From Acetobacteraceae bacterium H6797 (GTDB lineage Bacteria > Pseudomonadota > Alphaproteobacteria > Acetobacterales > Acetobacteraceae), in assembly GCA_015223225.1 (NCBI GenBank), contig JADFCQ010000002.1, forward strand, positions 699,354-763,353: a stretch of 64,000 nt of DNA, in the 5' to 3' direction. Below, in pieces: positions 18,694 through 27,596 of this stretch (positions within the stretch are counted from its first letter, which is position 1; every line of letters begins with the position of its first letter). Below the pieces are notes generated by a model. The model was not told where the DNA came from. It saw only the letters and a list, made by a program, of their open reading frames with translations, and made no database searches. The position numbers and the translations under genes are program-made.

Positions 18694-19641
18694 TCAGCGA
18701 TAGATCGCCGTTTCCACCGGCCCCCTGCCGCGCACCACGCCGCGATACATGCCCGAAGTGCCGAAGGCCATGCCGACCCCGCCCTGCGCATCGACCACGA
18801 TGAGCCCGCCGCTGCCCTCCTGCGCCGGCACGAGGCGCAGCGCCACTTCCTCAGCGGCTTCCTGGGCCGTCATGCCGCGATAGCGGATGAGGGAGGCCAC
18901 CTGATGCGCCGCAGCACAACGGATGAAGGCCTCGCCCTTGCCGGTGCATGAAACGGCGCAGGTCTCGTCCTCGGCCCAGGTGCCGGCGCCGATCAGCGGG
19001 GTATCGCCGACGCGGCCGTTCATCTTGTTCGTCATGCCGCCCGTGGAGGTCGCGGCGGCCAGATGCCCCTGGGCATCGATCGCGACCGCACCCACCGTGC
19101 CCATGCGCGACTTTTCGGGCAGCCGCACGTCATGGTCGAGCGCGATGCGCTGCGTCCGGATCGCCTCCTCCAGCTGGGCCTGGCGATGGGGCGTGATGAA
19201 ATAGGCCGGCTCGACCATTTCCAGCCCCTGCCCGGCCGCGAAGTCATCGGCGGCCGGGCCGATCAGCAGCAGATGCGGCGTGGCGCGCATCACGGCGGCG
19301 GCGGCCTTCACCGGATTGCGCACCCGCGTCACTCCCGCGACGGCGCCAGCACGGCCGGTGGCGCCGTCCATGATCGAGGCATCGAGCTCCGCCGTGCCGT
19401 TGCGGGTCAACGTCGCGCCGCGGCCGGCATTGAAGAGCGGGTCATCCTCCAGCGTCTCCACGGCCGCCATCACCGCCGCGAAAGCCGTCCCGCCGCCCAT
19501 GAGCACGGCCCGCCCCGCCTCGAGTGCGGCGGCCAGCCCGGCGCGATAGGCGGCTTCCTTGGCCGGGGTCATTTCCTGGGCGGTGATGGTGCCGGCACCG
19601 CCATGGATGACGAGAGTGGGGGTCATGGTCACGATCTTCAT
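18694..19641 (-). CDS. Isoaspartyl peptidase / L-asparaginase (Ntn hydrolase)
   Basis: A 315-residue plant-type asparaginase of normal precursor length. The N-terminal VIHGGAGTI motif is diagnostic, and the autocleavage site sits before T182 in the segment KSRMGTVGAVAID. T182 would become the nucleophile of the beta subunit after self-processing. The enzyme hydrolyses isoaspartyl dipeptides and asparagine. There is no signal peptide, so it is cytoplasmic. A second ATG at codon 6 is a possible start. It is divergent from the ABC-transporter operon at 19843. Confidence 0.92.
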   Translation of the reverse strand: MKIVTMTPTLVIHGGAGTITAQEMTPAKEAAYRAGLAAALEAGRAVLMGGGTAFAAVMAAVETLEDDPLFNAGRGATLTRNGTAELDASIMDGATGRAGAVAGVTRVRNPVKAAAAVMRATPHLLLIGPAADDFAAGQGLEMVEPAYFITPHRQAQLEEAIRTQRIALDHDVRLPEKSRMGTVGAVAIDAQGHLAAATSTGGMTNKMNGRVGDTPLIGAGTWAEDETCAVSCTGKGEAFIRCAAAHQVASLIRYRGMTAQEAAEEVALRLVPAQEGSGGLIVVDAQGGVGMAFGTSGMYRGVVRGRGPVETAIYR

Positions 19642-19842
19642 CCGTCCGAGCTTGCCAGACCCTGCTGGCGCGAAAAGGGGGCGAGAAGGAGGCGGAAAGG
19701 TGACGTTTGGTTACCCTGGATTTCGGCATCCATCCAGCGCCGACACCGTTCTTGACTTCATTCGGCAATAAAACCGACGCCAAGACGTCATCGATCGCGT
19801 CTAGGGATGCGCCCGAACCGCCCGCCGGAACGGACTATCCCC

Positions 19843-20886
19843 ATGCGCCGCCTGCCGCTCGCCGCAGCCGCCCTTCTAATGCTGACGACCCTGGCGGGTG
19901 CTCAGACCGCCGCCCAGACGCCCGGCGCGTCCCGCACCAAGCTCGTGGTCTACACGGCGCTGGAGAACGAGCAGCTCGCCCCGCTCAAGGCCGCCGCCGA
20001 GGCGGCGCTGAAGGATATCGACATCGCCTGGGTGCGGGATTCCACCGGCATCATCACCGCCCGCCTCATCGCCGAGCGCCAGAATCCGCGCGCCGACCTC
20101 ATCTGGGGGCTTTCGGTTTTCTCCATGCTGCAAATGGAGAAGCTCGGCATGCTGGAGGGCTATACCCCCGTCGGCGCCGCCGCGCTGCGGCCCAATATGC
20201 GCTCCGAACGCCGCCCCATGACCTGGGCGGGCATGGACGCTTTCGTCGCCGCCATCTGCTTCAACACCATCCTCGCCTCGCGCCTCGGCCTGCCCCGGCC
20301 GGAGACCTGGGCTGATCTGCTCAAGCCCGCCTATCGCGGCCTGATCGCCATGCCCAACCCCGCCTCCTCCGGCACCGGCTTCCTCACCATCGCGGGCTGG
20401 ATGAGCGGCATGGGCCCGCAAGCCGCGTGGGATTACATGGATCGGCTGGACGCCAATATCGCCGTCTACAGCCATTCCGGCAGCGCGCCCTGCAACAATG
20501 CGGCCCGCGGCGAATACGCGATCGGCCTCAGCTTCGACATGCGCGCCGTGACGCTGAGGAACCAGGGCGGGCCGCTCGATATCGTCGTGCCCAGCGATGG
20601 CGTCGGCTATGATCTCGAAGCGGTCGCGATCCCGCGGGGGGCACCCCATCCGTCGGCGGCGCGGCGGCTCGCGGATTTCGCTGTCGGCCCCGTCGCCATG
20701 GCGGAATACGGCCGGTTCTACGCCCTGCTCGCCCTGCCCGGAATCGCGCCCTCGGTGCCGAATTATCCGCCGGAATTTTCGCAGCGCCTCGTGGCGCTCG
20801 ATTATCGCGCCATCGCCAATGATCGAGACGCCATCATCCGCGAATGGATGCGCCGTTTCGACGGCCGGCCGGCGCGGGGGCGATAG
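19843..20886 (+). CDS. ABC transporter substrate-binding protein (2-aminoethylphosphonate type)
   Basis: A 347-residue periplasmic binding protein with a signal peptide (MRRLPLAAAALLML..., cut near AGAQ). The mature start KLVVYTALENEQL, the block WVRDSTGIITARL and the block SAPCNNAARGEYAIG closely fit the putative 2-aminoethylphosphonate binding family (PhnS2/TIGR03261), a relative of ferric-iron binding proteins. The ATG at 19843 removes 12 residues that precede the signal peptide. It heads an operon with an ATPase and one large permease. No phosphonate-degrading genes are in the window, so the substrate call rests on family alone. Confidence 0.85.
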   Translation: MRRLPLAAAALLMLTTLAGAQTAAQTPGASRTKLVVYTALENEQLAPLKAAAEAALKDIDIAWVRDSTGIITARLIAERQNPRADLIWGLSVFSMLQMEKLGMLEGYTPVGAAALRPNMRSERRPMTWAGMDAFVAAICFNTILASRLGLPRPETWADLLKPAYRGLIAMPNPASSGTGFLTIAGWMSGMGPQAAWDYMDRLDANIAVYSHSGSAPCNNAARGEYAIGLSFDMRAVTLRNQGGPLDIVVPSDGVGYDLEAVAIPRGAPHPSAARRLADFAVGPVAMAEYGRFYALLALPGIAPSVPNYPPEFSQRLVALDYRAIANDRDAIIREWMRRFDGRPARGR

Positions 20887-20887
20887 G

Positions 20888-22003
20888 ATGGCACTCGGCC
20901 TCGGCACCCGCCTGATCGCCGCCCGCAGCGGCGGCCCCGTCATCCCGGGCGAGCCCTATCTCACAGTGCGGCACCTCCATAAGCGCTTCGGCCGTTTCGA
21001 GGCGCTGCGCGATGTCAGCCTCACGGTGAATGCGGGCGAGTTCGTCTGCTTCCTGGGCCCCTCCGGCTGCGGCAAGACCACGCTGCTCCGCGCCATCGCG
21101 GGGCTCGACCAGGCGAGCGCGGGGCGCATCGACCAGGGTGGGCGCGACATCACCTATCTGCCGCCGGCGCAGCGCGATTTCGGCATCGTCTTCCAATCCT
21201 ACGCGCTTTTCCCGAACCTCACCGTCGCGCAGAACATCGCCTACGGGCTGCATGGCCGCGAATGGCCCAAGGCGCGGCGGGAGGACCGGGTGCATGAGTT
21301 GCTCGACCTCGTGAGCCTCGCCAGCCATGCGCATAAGTACCCCGCCGAGATTTCCGGCGGGCAGCAACAGCGCGTAGCCCTGGCCCGCGCCCTGGCGCCC
21401 GAGCCCAATCTGCTGCTGCTCGACGAGCCGCTCTCCTCGCTTGATGCCGTGGTGCGGCAGATCCTGCGGCAGGAATTGCGCTCCCTCCAGCGGCGGCTCG
21501 GCATCACCACCATCATGGTCACCCATGACCAGGAGGAGGCGATGAGCGTGGCCGACCGCATCCTCGTGATGAGCAATGGCCGGGTCGAGCAGATGGGCAC
21601 GCCTGAGGAGATCTATCGCCGCCCCGCCAGCGCCTTCATCGCCGATTTCATCGGCCGTTCCTCGGATTTCGAGGCCGTGGTGGAAGGCGATAGCCTGCGC
21701 GCGACGACCGGCCATCGCATCCCCGCCGCGACCGGGCTGAAAGACGGCACGGCGCTGCGCGTCTTCCTCCGCCCGGAGGACGTGATCCTGGGGCCCGATG
21801 CGGAGCGCCGCCGGGGCTTCATGAGCATGCAGGTGACGGCACTCGAATATCTCGGCCCCGTCTGCCGACTCACGCTGGAGAATGGCCGGCTCGATCTCGA
21901 GGCTGATGCCAGCCCCGACGAAGTCCGCTCCCTCGACGCTTATCCCGGCGCGGCGCTGAGCGTGGCGCTGCCCGCCGAGCGCCTCATCCTCTTCCCGCTA
22001 TGA
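20888..22003 (+). CDS. ABC transporter ATP-binding protein (phosphonate/spermidine type)
   Basis: A 371-residue ATPase. The Walker A is GPSGCGKTT, the signature is SGGQQQRVALARAL, the Walker B is LLLLDEPLSSLD, and the switch His is in MVTHDQEEAM. A C-terminal TOBE-like domain (from about residue 270) is present, as in the CUT1/PotA/FbpC/PhnT group. The start lies 1 base after the TAG of the upstream gene, and the stop overlaps the permease ATG. It powers import through the large permease encoded next. Confidence 0.93.
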   Translation: MALGLGTRLIAARSGGPVIPGEPYLTVRHLHKRFGRFEALRDVSLTVNAGEFVCFLGPSGCGKTTLLRAIAGLDQASAGRIDQGGRDITYLPPAQRDFGIVFQSYALFPNLTVAQNIAYGLHGREWPKARREDRVHELLDLVSLASHAHKYPAEISGGQQQRVALARALAPEPNLLLLDEPLSSLDAVVRQILRQELRSLQRRLGITTIMVTHDQEEAMSVADRILVMSNGRVEQMGTPEEIYRRPASAFIADFIGRSSDFEAVVEGDSLRATTGHRIPAATGLKDGTALRVFLRPEDVILGPDAERRRGFMSMQVTALEYLGPVCRLTLENGRLDLEADASPDEVRSLDAYPGAALSVALPAERLILFPL

Positions 22004-23706
22004 GTGATCTCAGCCCCACCGCCACCCGGCGCGGCCCGCTTCTCTCCGCCGATGAGCGGCTGCTGATCCTGCTGCGCTGGCTGGGCCTGGCCTTCCTGGC
22101 CATCGCCTTCCTGGCCCCCGTGGCACTGATCCTCGGGCGGGCGATGCAGGATATGGAGGGGGATTTCACCGGCCTCGCCAATATCATCGCCTTGCTGGAA
22201 AGCCCGGCTCTGGCGCGTTCGGTCTGGAACAGCGTCTGGACCGGCGCGGTGACGGTGCTGATCGTCGTCCCTCTCGCCTTCATCCAGGCCTATGCGCTCA
22301 CGCGTGCGCATATTCCGGGCAAGCGCTTCTTCCGGGCGGTGATGCTGGTGCCGATCCTCGCCCCCTCGCTGCTGCCGGCCCTCGCGCTGATCTATCTCTT
22401 CGGCAATCAGGGCCTGCTCAAACCGCTGCTTCTGGGCGGCAGCATCTATGGGCCAGGCGGTATCGTCATCGCCCAGTGCTTCTATACCTTCCCCCATGCC
22501 GCGCTCATTCTCGGCGTGGCGCTCTCCCATGCCGATGCCCGGCTCTACGAAGCGGCCGATGTGCTCAAGGCCGGGCCCTGGCGGCGCTTCGCCACCATCA
22601 CTCTGCCCAGCGCGGGCTATGGGCTGGTGGCGGCGGCCATGGTGGTCTTCGCCCTGGTGGTGACGGATTTCGGCATTCCCAAGGTGATCGGCGGGCAGTT
22701 CGACGTGCTGGCCACCGATGTCTACAAGCAGGTGGTCGGGCTGCAGGACGTGAATATGGGCGCGACGGTCGGGCTGGCCCTGCTCCTGCCCGCCTTCGCC
22801 GCCTTCCTGGCCGAGAGCTGGACCCGCCGGCGCCGCACCGGCACGCTCTCCGGCCGCGCCGTGCCGCTGACCCCGCGCCCCCGCCCGGCGCGGGATGTGC
22901 CGCTCTTCCTCGCCTGCGCCGCCATCGCGGGGCTGCTTCTCGCGATCACGGGCGTCGCCTTCTGGGGCAGCCTGGTCCGCTACTGGCCATGGAACCTGGA
23001 GCTGACCTTCGAGAGCTATGACTTCGCCCGTTTCGATGCCGATGGCTGGGGCGCGGTCTGGACCTCGCTCCGCCTGGCCACGGGGGCGGCGCTGCTGGGC
23101 ACGCCGGTCGTCTTCATCATCGCCTATGCGATCGAACGGGGCCCGGCGGGCAGCCGGCTCAGGCCCCTTCTCTCGCTGATCGCGACCCTGCCGCTGGCCA
23201 TTCCCGGCCTGGTGCTGGGCCTGGGCTATATCCTCTTCTTCAACCATCCGGCCAATCCGCTGAACCTCCTCTACGGAAGCTTGGCCCTCCTGATGCTTAA
23301 CTGCGTGACGCATTTCTACAGCGTGGCGCATCTCACCGCCTCGACCGCGATACGGCGGCTCGACCCGGAATTCGAGGCCGTGGGGGCCAGCCTCAAGGTG
23401 CCGCTCTGGCGCACCTTCGGGCTGGTCACGCTGCCCATCTGCCTGCCGGCCATCCTGGATATCGCGGTCTATCTTTTCGTGAACGCCATGACGACGGTGA
23501 GCGCCGTGATCTTCCTTTACGGCCCCGGCACCAAGCCGGCCTCCGTCGCGGTGCTGCAGATGGACGAGGCCGGGCAGGCCAGCGCGGCGGCGGCCATGGC
23601 CTGCACCATCCTGGCCGTGACGAGCGCCGTCAAAATCCTGCAGGTGGCGGCCAGCGGCCTGGTGGACCGCCTGACGCAAGGCTGGCGCCAGCGCCGAACC
23701 GCTTGA
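22000..23706 (+). CDS. ABC transporter permease with two fused permease modules
   Basis: A 568-residue inner-membrane protein with about twelve hydrophobic segments, made of two BPD_transp_1 modules. Each has an EAA-type coupling loop: [20 protein letters not shown] in the first half and [15 protein letters not shown] in the second. The fused layout is typical of the PhnU2 and FbpB families and lets one polypeptide form the pore. Its ATG overlaps the ATPase stop (ATGA). A TTG overlaps its own stop, but trpS more likely starts 33 bases further on. Confidence 0.9.
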   Translation: MSDLSPTATRRGPLLSADERLLILLRWLGLAFLAIAFLAPVALILGRAMQDMEGDFTGLANIIALLESPALARSVWNSVWTGAVTVLIVVPLAFIQAYALTRAHIPGKRFFRAVMLVPILAPSLLPALALIYLFGNQGLLKPLLLGGSIYGPGGIVIAQCFYTFPHAALILGVALSHADARLYEAADVLKAGPWRRFATITLPSAGYGLVAAAMVVFALVVTDFGIPKVIGGQFDVLATDVYKQVVGLQDVNMGATVGLALLLPAFAAFLAESWTRRRRTGTLSGRAVPLTPRPRPARDVPLFLACAAIAGLLLAITGVAFWGSLVRYWPWNLELTFESYDFARFDADGWGAVWTSLRLATGAALLGTPVVFIIAYAIERGPAGSRLRPLLSLIATLPLAIPGLVLGLGYILFFNHPANPLNLLYGSLALLMLNCVTHFYSVAHLTASTAIRRLDPEFEAVGASLKVPLWRTFGLVTLPICLPAILDIAVYLFVNAMTTVSAVIFLYGPGTKPASVAVLQMDEAGQASAAAAMACTILAVTSAVKILQVAASGLVDRLTQGWRQRRTA

Positions 23707-23738
23707 CGCCCCGCCCGCCAGGCCCGAAACAGCCAGGC

Positions 23739-24743
23739 ATGCAACGCGTCCTCTCGGGCATCCAGCCCTCCGGCATCCCCACCCTCGGCAACTACCTCGG
23801 CGCCATCCGCAATTGGGTGCCGATGCAGGACGACCACGAATGCCTCTTCTGCGTGGTGGACCTGCACGCCATCACGGCGGTCTTCCAGGAGCCCGAGGTG
23901 CTGCGCCGGCAGACGCGCGAGATGGCCGCGGCCCTGATCGCCTGCGGCATCGACCCCGACCGCTGCACCCTCTTCGTGCAGAGCCACGTCCATGCGCATC
24001 ACCGCCTGGCCTGGATCTTCAACAACGTGGTGCGGATGGGCTGGCTCAACCGCATGACGCAGTTCAAGGACAAGGCCGGCAAGGACCGCGAGAACGTCTC
24101 GGCCGGGCTCTTCATCTATCCCGCGCTGATGGCCGCCGACATCCTGGTCTACAAGGCGACCAAGGTGCCCGTGGGCGATGACCAGAAGCAGCATCTGGAA
24201 CTCACCAACGACATCGCCCAGAAGTTCAACCACGATTATGGCGTGGACTATTTCCCCCAGGTCGAGGCGCTGATCCAGGGCGTGGCCGCGCGCGTGATGA
24301 GCCTGCGCGACGGCACGAAGAAAATGAGCAAGTCCGACCCTTCGGACCAGTCGCGCATCAACCTCACCGACGATGCCGATACGATCGCGAACAAGATCAA
24401 GCGCGCCAAGACCGACCCGGAACCCCTGCCCGAGCATGTCTCGGGCCTGGAGGGCCGGCCGGAGGCGCGGAACCTCGTCGGCATTCTCGCCGCCATCACC
24501 GGCACCACGCCGGAAGGCGTGCTGCGCGAGCATGGCGGCCAGGGCTTCGGCAGCTTCAAGGGCGTGTTGACCGACGCGCTGGTCTCGCATCTGGAGCCGA
24601 TCCAGAAGCGCATGCAGCACCTGCTGACTGACCCCAACGCGCTGGACCTGCTCCTGCGCAAGGGCGCCGATCGCGCCTCCAGCATCGCGGACCCGATCGC
24701 CGATGAGGTCGAGCGGATGGTGGGCTTCCTGCCGCGCCGCTGA
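23739..24743 (+). CDS. trpS: Tryptophanyl-tRNA synthetase
   Basis: A 334-residue class I synthetase of usual bacterial TrpRS length. The HIGH-like motif is in [14 protein letters not shown] near the N-terminus and the KMSKS loop is KKMSKSDPS. It charges tRNA-Trp with tryptophan. The ATG at 23739 is chosen because the family starts close to [10 protein letters not shown]; the TTG at 23703 would add 12 proline-rich residues. The gene follows the ABC operon with almost no gap, so it may be partly transcribed with it, and a strong terminator lies just downstream. Confidence 0.96.
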   Translation: MQRVLSGIQPSGIPTLGNYLGAIRNWVPMQDDHECLFCVVDLHAITAVFQEPEVLRRQTREMAAALIACGIDPDRCTLFVQSHVHAHHRLAWIFNNVVRMGWLNRMTQFKDKAGKDRENVSAGLFIYPALMAADILVYKATKVPVGDDQKQHLELTNDIAQKFNHDYGVDYFPQVEALIQGVAARVMSLRDGTKKMSKSDPSDQSRINLTDDADTIANKIKRAKTDPEPLPEHVSGLEGRPEARNLVGILAAITGTTPEGVLREHGGQGFGSFKGVLTDALVSHLEPIQKRMQHLLTDPNALDLLLRKGADRASSIADPIADEVERMVGFLPRR

Positions 24744-24765
24744 AGGCCAGGATTGTCAGGAAAGG

Positions 24766-24795
24766 CCGGTCATCCTTCGGGATGGCCGGTTTTTT
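24766..24795 (+). terminator. Intrinsic terminator after trpS
   Basis: CCGGTCATCC pairs with GGATGGCCGG through one T-G wobble, with a TTCG tetraloop, and is followed by six T residues. It begins 23 bases after the trpS stop. This is a classical Rho-independent terminator. Confidence 0.93.
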
Positions 24796-24908
24796 GTGTC
24801 CTTTTGTCGGGAAAGAAACGGAGCCTTTACCAGTCTCGCGTCATCTGGAGCCCAACTCGCGCTGAAAACTCAGGCACAGGGCCGGGCGGCGCGTCAGGGA
24901 CAGATAAA

Positions 24909-27284
24909 ATGGCAGCGCCGGTCGACTACACCTATTCCACCTCCCCGACACAGCCCGATCTGAGTGATTATACACAACTCACTCTGAACCAAACCCTGAT
25001 CGATACATGGAGCGGACAGAACTATAATTTCCCACTCAACTCATCCGTGTTCATTAGCATTTGGACGGATGGAATTGCTCTTTACGATGTCCGGGTCACA
25101 GATACAAATCTGGTTATAGATATTGGATCAACTTCCGGAGTCAATTTTACCTCCGATGCTAAATTCTTCACATCAGTGATCGGAGCAGGAGATAACACGC
25201 TCTATTTGTTCGGAATCACAAATCCTGATGACGAAACCTTTTCTTATATCATCGTCGACGGAAACGGCCTTATTTTTGAACCACTCACGACCGTGACGCT
25301 CATCAGTGACGGCCTCTCCAACATCTATGTAAATCCCGTCAATGGCGACATCGTTCTCACCTTTGCCGGTGACACTGAAACCTACGCGATTCTCGACTCG
25401 GACCTAAATACGGCTCCGGTCGTCACCGACGAGCCCCGCAAGTCGGGCGATGCTTCCCATGCCATCGAGATCGCCAAGGCCGAGCTGGGGAGCGACGCCG
25501 ACACCGCCGTGAGCGACCTCACGCTGCTGGTCGACAGCGTGAGCAGCAGCGATGTCGTGCTCCTTCAGGCCGCCGATGGCACGCTGACGGCGATCTATAC
25601 CGGGGCACTGCTCGGTGATGAGGATTCCTTCACCGCCACCATCGGCTACACGCTCAGTGACGGCGGTCTGACCGATAGCGGCTCGCTCGAGGTCAAGTTC
25701 AACGGCCCCTCGACCGGCGTGCTGACCCTCACGGCCAGCCAGGCGCTGGAACTCGCCGATGCCGATCCGGCCCAAATCTTCGCCGTCACGAACGCCTATC
25801 CCCAGATCGTTCTGAGCGATTCCGCCGCCACCATCGCCGCCCTGGATGGTGACCAGGTCACGGAGCTTCACTTCGCCGGCGTGTCGCAGGTGGCCCTTAG
25901 CGACGCGGGCCCGCTGGTGCTGACTGGCGAAACCTTTAACTATTTCTACTCTTCTGGAATCACTTTCTCCAGCGCGAGCAACGTCATCTTCGAGACTGAC
26001 GTGGTTACGCTCTCGTTCCTGAACGGCGAGAGCTTCCAGTTTCTCCAGGCTCAAGGCATCAGTAAGCTGTCACTAGACAGCGGCAGCGGCTATCTCGCGC
26101 TCTCTCAGGCCGAAGCGTTGATTGCTTATGGCGTCAGCTTCATCTCCGCGAGCGACGTGACGGTTCACATCAGCCTCGCCCAGTATCAGGGCCTGGGCGG
26201 CAATCTGCCCGACATTTCAGCCGCGAATCTCGACGGCTACCTTCTGGTCGGCGAGCGCGGCCGGAGCATCATGACGTTGGATGCCGTGGCCATCGCGGCC
26301 CTCGGCCAGGCGGGCGTCACCCAGATCGACCTGACCGACAACGTCGTCAGCCTCACCCGCGAGCAGATCAACGCCTTCCGCGATGCCGGCATCACCTTCG
26401 CCGGCGATGACCAGGTCTCCCTCATCTCCCTCACCCCGGACGCCACGCTGGATGGCTGGCGCTCGGGCACCGACCTGATCGACACGCTCTACGGCACCGA
26501 ATTCGCCGATGGCATCCGCGGCCGTGGCGGCGATGACTATATCGAGGGCCGTGGCGGCAATGACCGCATCCTCGGCGGCGACGGCAATGACGTCATCTTC
26601 GGCGGCGATGGCGACGACACCCTCTTCGGCGATGCCGGCGACGACGTCCTGGCCGGCGGCGCCGGCAACGACACCCTGCGCGGCGGCGCCGGCGATGACG
26701 TGCTCCGCGGCAATGCCGGCGACGACATCGCCACCGGCGGCCTGGGCGACGACAAGATCCTCGGCGGCACCGGCAATGACCGGCTCTTCGGCAACGAGGG
26801 CAATGACGTCATCGACGGCGAAGGCGGCGACGACATCATCTCCGGCGATGACGGCAATGATCGCCTCTATGGCGGCACCGGCAACGACTACATTCGCGGC
26901 GGCAATGGCCGCGACACCATCGACGGCGGTGCGGGCCACGACACTCTCGCGGGCGATGCCGGCAATGACATCATCTATGGCGGTGATGGCAATGACCGCA
27001 TCATCGGCGGCTTCGGCAGCGACGTGCTGACCGGCGGCGCGGGCAAGGACACGTTCGTCTTCATCCGCGCCGAGGGGAAGGACGTCATCACCGACTTCGA
27101 GGCCGTCGGCACCGACCACGACATGATCGACGTCACCGCCGTGCATTATGCCGATTTCGCCGCCGTCCAGGCCGCCATGACGCAGAGCGGCGGCAACGTC
27201 ATCCTCACCCTCGCCGGCAATAATCAGGTCACCATCAACAACGTCACCATCGCCGAACTCACCGCAGACCATTTCATCATCTGA
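24909..27284 (+). CDS. RTX calcium-binding protein, likely type I secreted
   Basis: A 791-residue protein with no N-terminal signal peptide. Residues 1 to about 170 resemble nothing I recognise. They are followed by a Cadherin-like/VCBS-like stretch (about 170-275), then several degenerate beta-repeats, one of which reads AGVTQIDLTDNVVSLT. Residues 537-716 are twenty consecutive GGxGxDxUx nonapeptides that bind calcium in a beta-roll. The C-terminus ends in a non-cleaved secretion-type tail (…DHFII). It is probably exported by a type I system encoded elsewhere and acts as an adhesin or surface protein. The ATG at 24909 is chosen because the longer frame reads through the trpS terminator. Codons in the first ~500 bases are clearly AT-richer than neighbours. 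Confidence 0.88.
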   Translation: MAAPVDYTYSTSPTQPDLSDYTQLTLNQTLIDTWSGQNYNFPLNSSVFISIWTDGIALYDVRVTDTNLVIDIGSTSGVNFTSDAKFFTSVIGAGDNTLYLFGITNPDDETFSYIIVDGNGLIFEPLTTVTLISDGLSNIYVNPVNGDIVLTFAGDTETYAILDSDLNTAPVVTDEPRKSGDASHAIEIAKAELGSDADTAVSDLTLLVDSVSSSDVVLLQAADGTLTAIYTGALLGDEDSFTATIGYTLSDGGLTDSGSLEVKFNGPSTGVLTLTASQALELADADPAQIFAVTNAYPQIVLSDSAATIAALDGDQVTELHFAGVSQVALSDAGPLVLTGETFNYFYSSGITFSSASNVIFETDVVTLSFLNGESFQFLQAQGISKLSLDSGSGYLALSQAEALIAYGVSFISASDVTVHISLAQYQGLGGNLPDISAANLDGYLLVGERGRSIMTLDAVAIAALGQAGVTQIDLTDNVVSLTREQINAFRDAGITFAGDDQVSLISLTPDATLDGWRSGTDLIDTLYGTEFADGIRGRGGDDYIEGRGGNDRILGGDGNDVIFGGDGDDTLFGDAGDDVLAGGAGNDTLRGGAGDDVLRGNAGDDIATGGLGDDKILGGTGNDRLFGNEGNDVIDGEGGDDIISGDDGNDRLYGGTGNDYIRGGNGRDTIDGGAGHDTLAGDAGNDIIYGGDGNDRIIGGFGSDVLTGGAGKDTFVFIRAEGKDVITDFEAVGTDHDMIDVTAVHYADFAAVQAAMTQSGGNVILTLAGNNQVTINNVTIAELTADHFII
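26517..27056 (+). repeat. Twenty tandem 27-bp repeats encoding RTX nonapeptides
   Basis: Twenty adjacent 27-base units, diverged in sequence, encode 9-residue blocks such as LGGDGNDVI, AGGAGNDTL and YGGTGNDYI. The array is in frame and uninterrupted. It is coding DNA, not an independent repeat element. Confidence 0.92.
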
Positions 27285-27298
27285 CCGCAGCAGAAGAT

Positions 27299-27326
27299 AG
27301 CCCCGCGAAAAACGCGGGGCTTTTTT
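27299..27326 (+). terminator. Intrinsic terminator after the RTX gene
   Basis: AGCCCCGCG pairs with CGCGGGGCT around an AAAAA loop and is followed by a run of T residues (27321-27326). It lies 15 bases after the stop codon, so the RTX gene is framed by terminators on both sides and is monocistronic. Confidence 0.93.
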
Positions 27327-27596
27327 CGCTCTCCACGGCTTGTGCATGGCTCCTAAGTTTCGATGTTGCGTCGCAAATCAGCCATGCGGCCATCGAGATG
27401 CCGCATTCCGATTGTCCCTTGTCGGAAGCGGAAGGCCGGTTCAAACCGGATTCCTACCACCACGGAACGCCCTCTCAGGCGCCCGTGGATGGGCCTGTTT
27501 CGTGTGACGCATGTCGGCCCCCATCCGTCGGCGTGTGCTGAATGATGCTCGTCCATTCGTTTTGATCTGATAACAGACACAGGGTGCCGCCCAGCC

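Noticed and set aside
23703..23738. TTG start for trpS overlapping the permease stop
   Set aside because: It would add 12 Pro-rich residues before the conserved [10 protein letters not shown]; the ATG at 23739 fits the family.
24753..24908. Upstream extension of the RTX gene to an ATG at 24753
   Set aside because: The frame would pass through the trpS terminator hairpin and T-run. The ATG at 24909 begins a plausible N-terminus.
26517..27056. Tandem repeat array considered as a CRISPR or satellite
   Set aside because: The units are 27 bases, contiguous without spacers, in frame and encode GGxGxDxUx nonapeptides. No cas genes are present.
26217..27347. Minus-strand open frame opposite the RTX repeats
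   Set aside because: Its regular Ala/Val/Ile/Asp pattern is the mirror of the 27-bp coding repeats. It also runs through the downstream terminator.
27420..27465. tRNA-like 3' end (GGTTCAAACC followed by ACCACCA)
   Set aside because: The T-loop would have six bases, the acceptor cannot be paired and no D- or anticodon arm is found upstream. It is probably chance.
27353..27560. Possible small minus-strand gene before the TSUP permease
   Set aside because: About 68 codons with no known family, no ribosome binding site that I can see, and the frame simply continues antisense into the permease gene.
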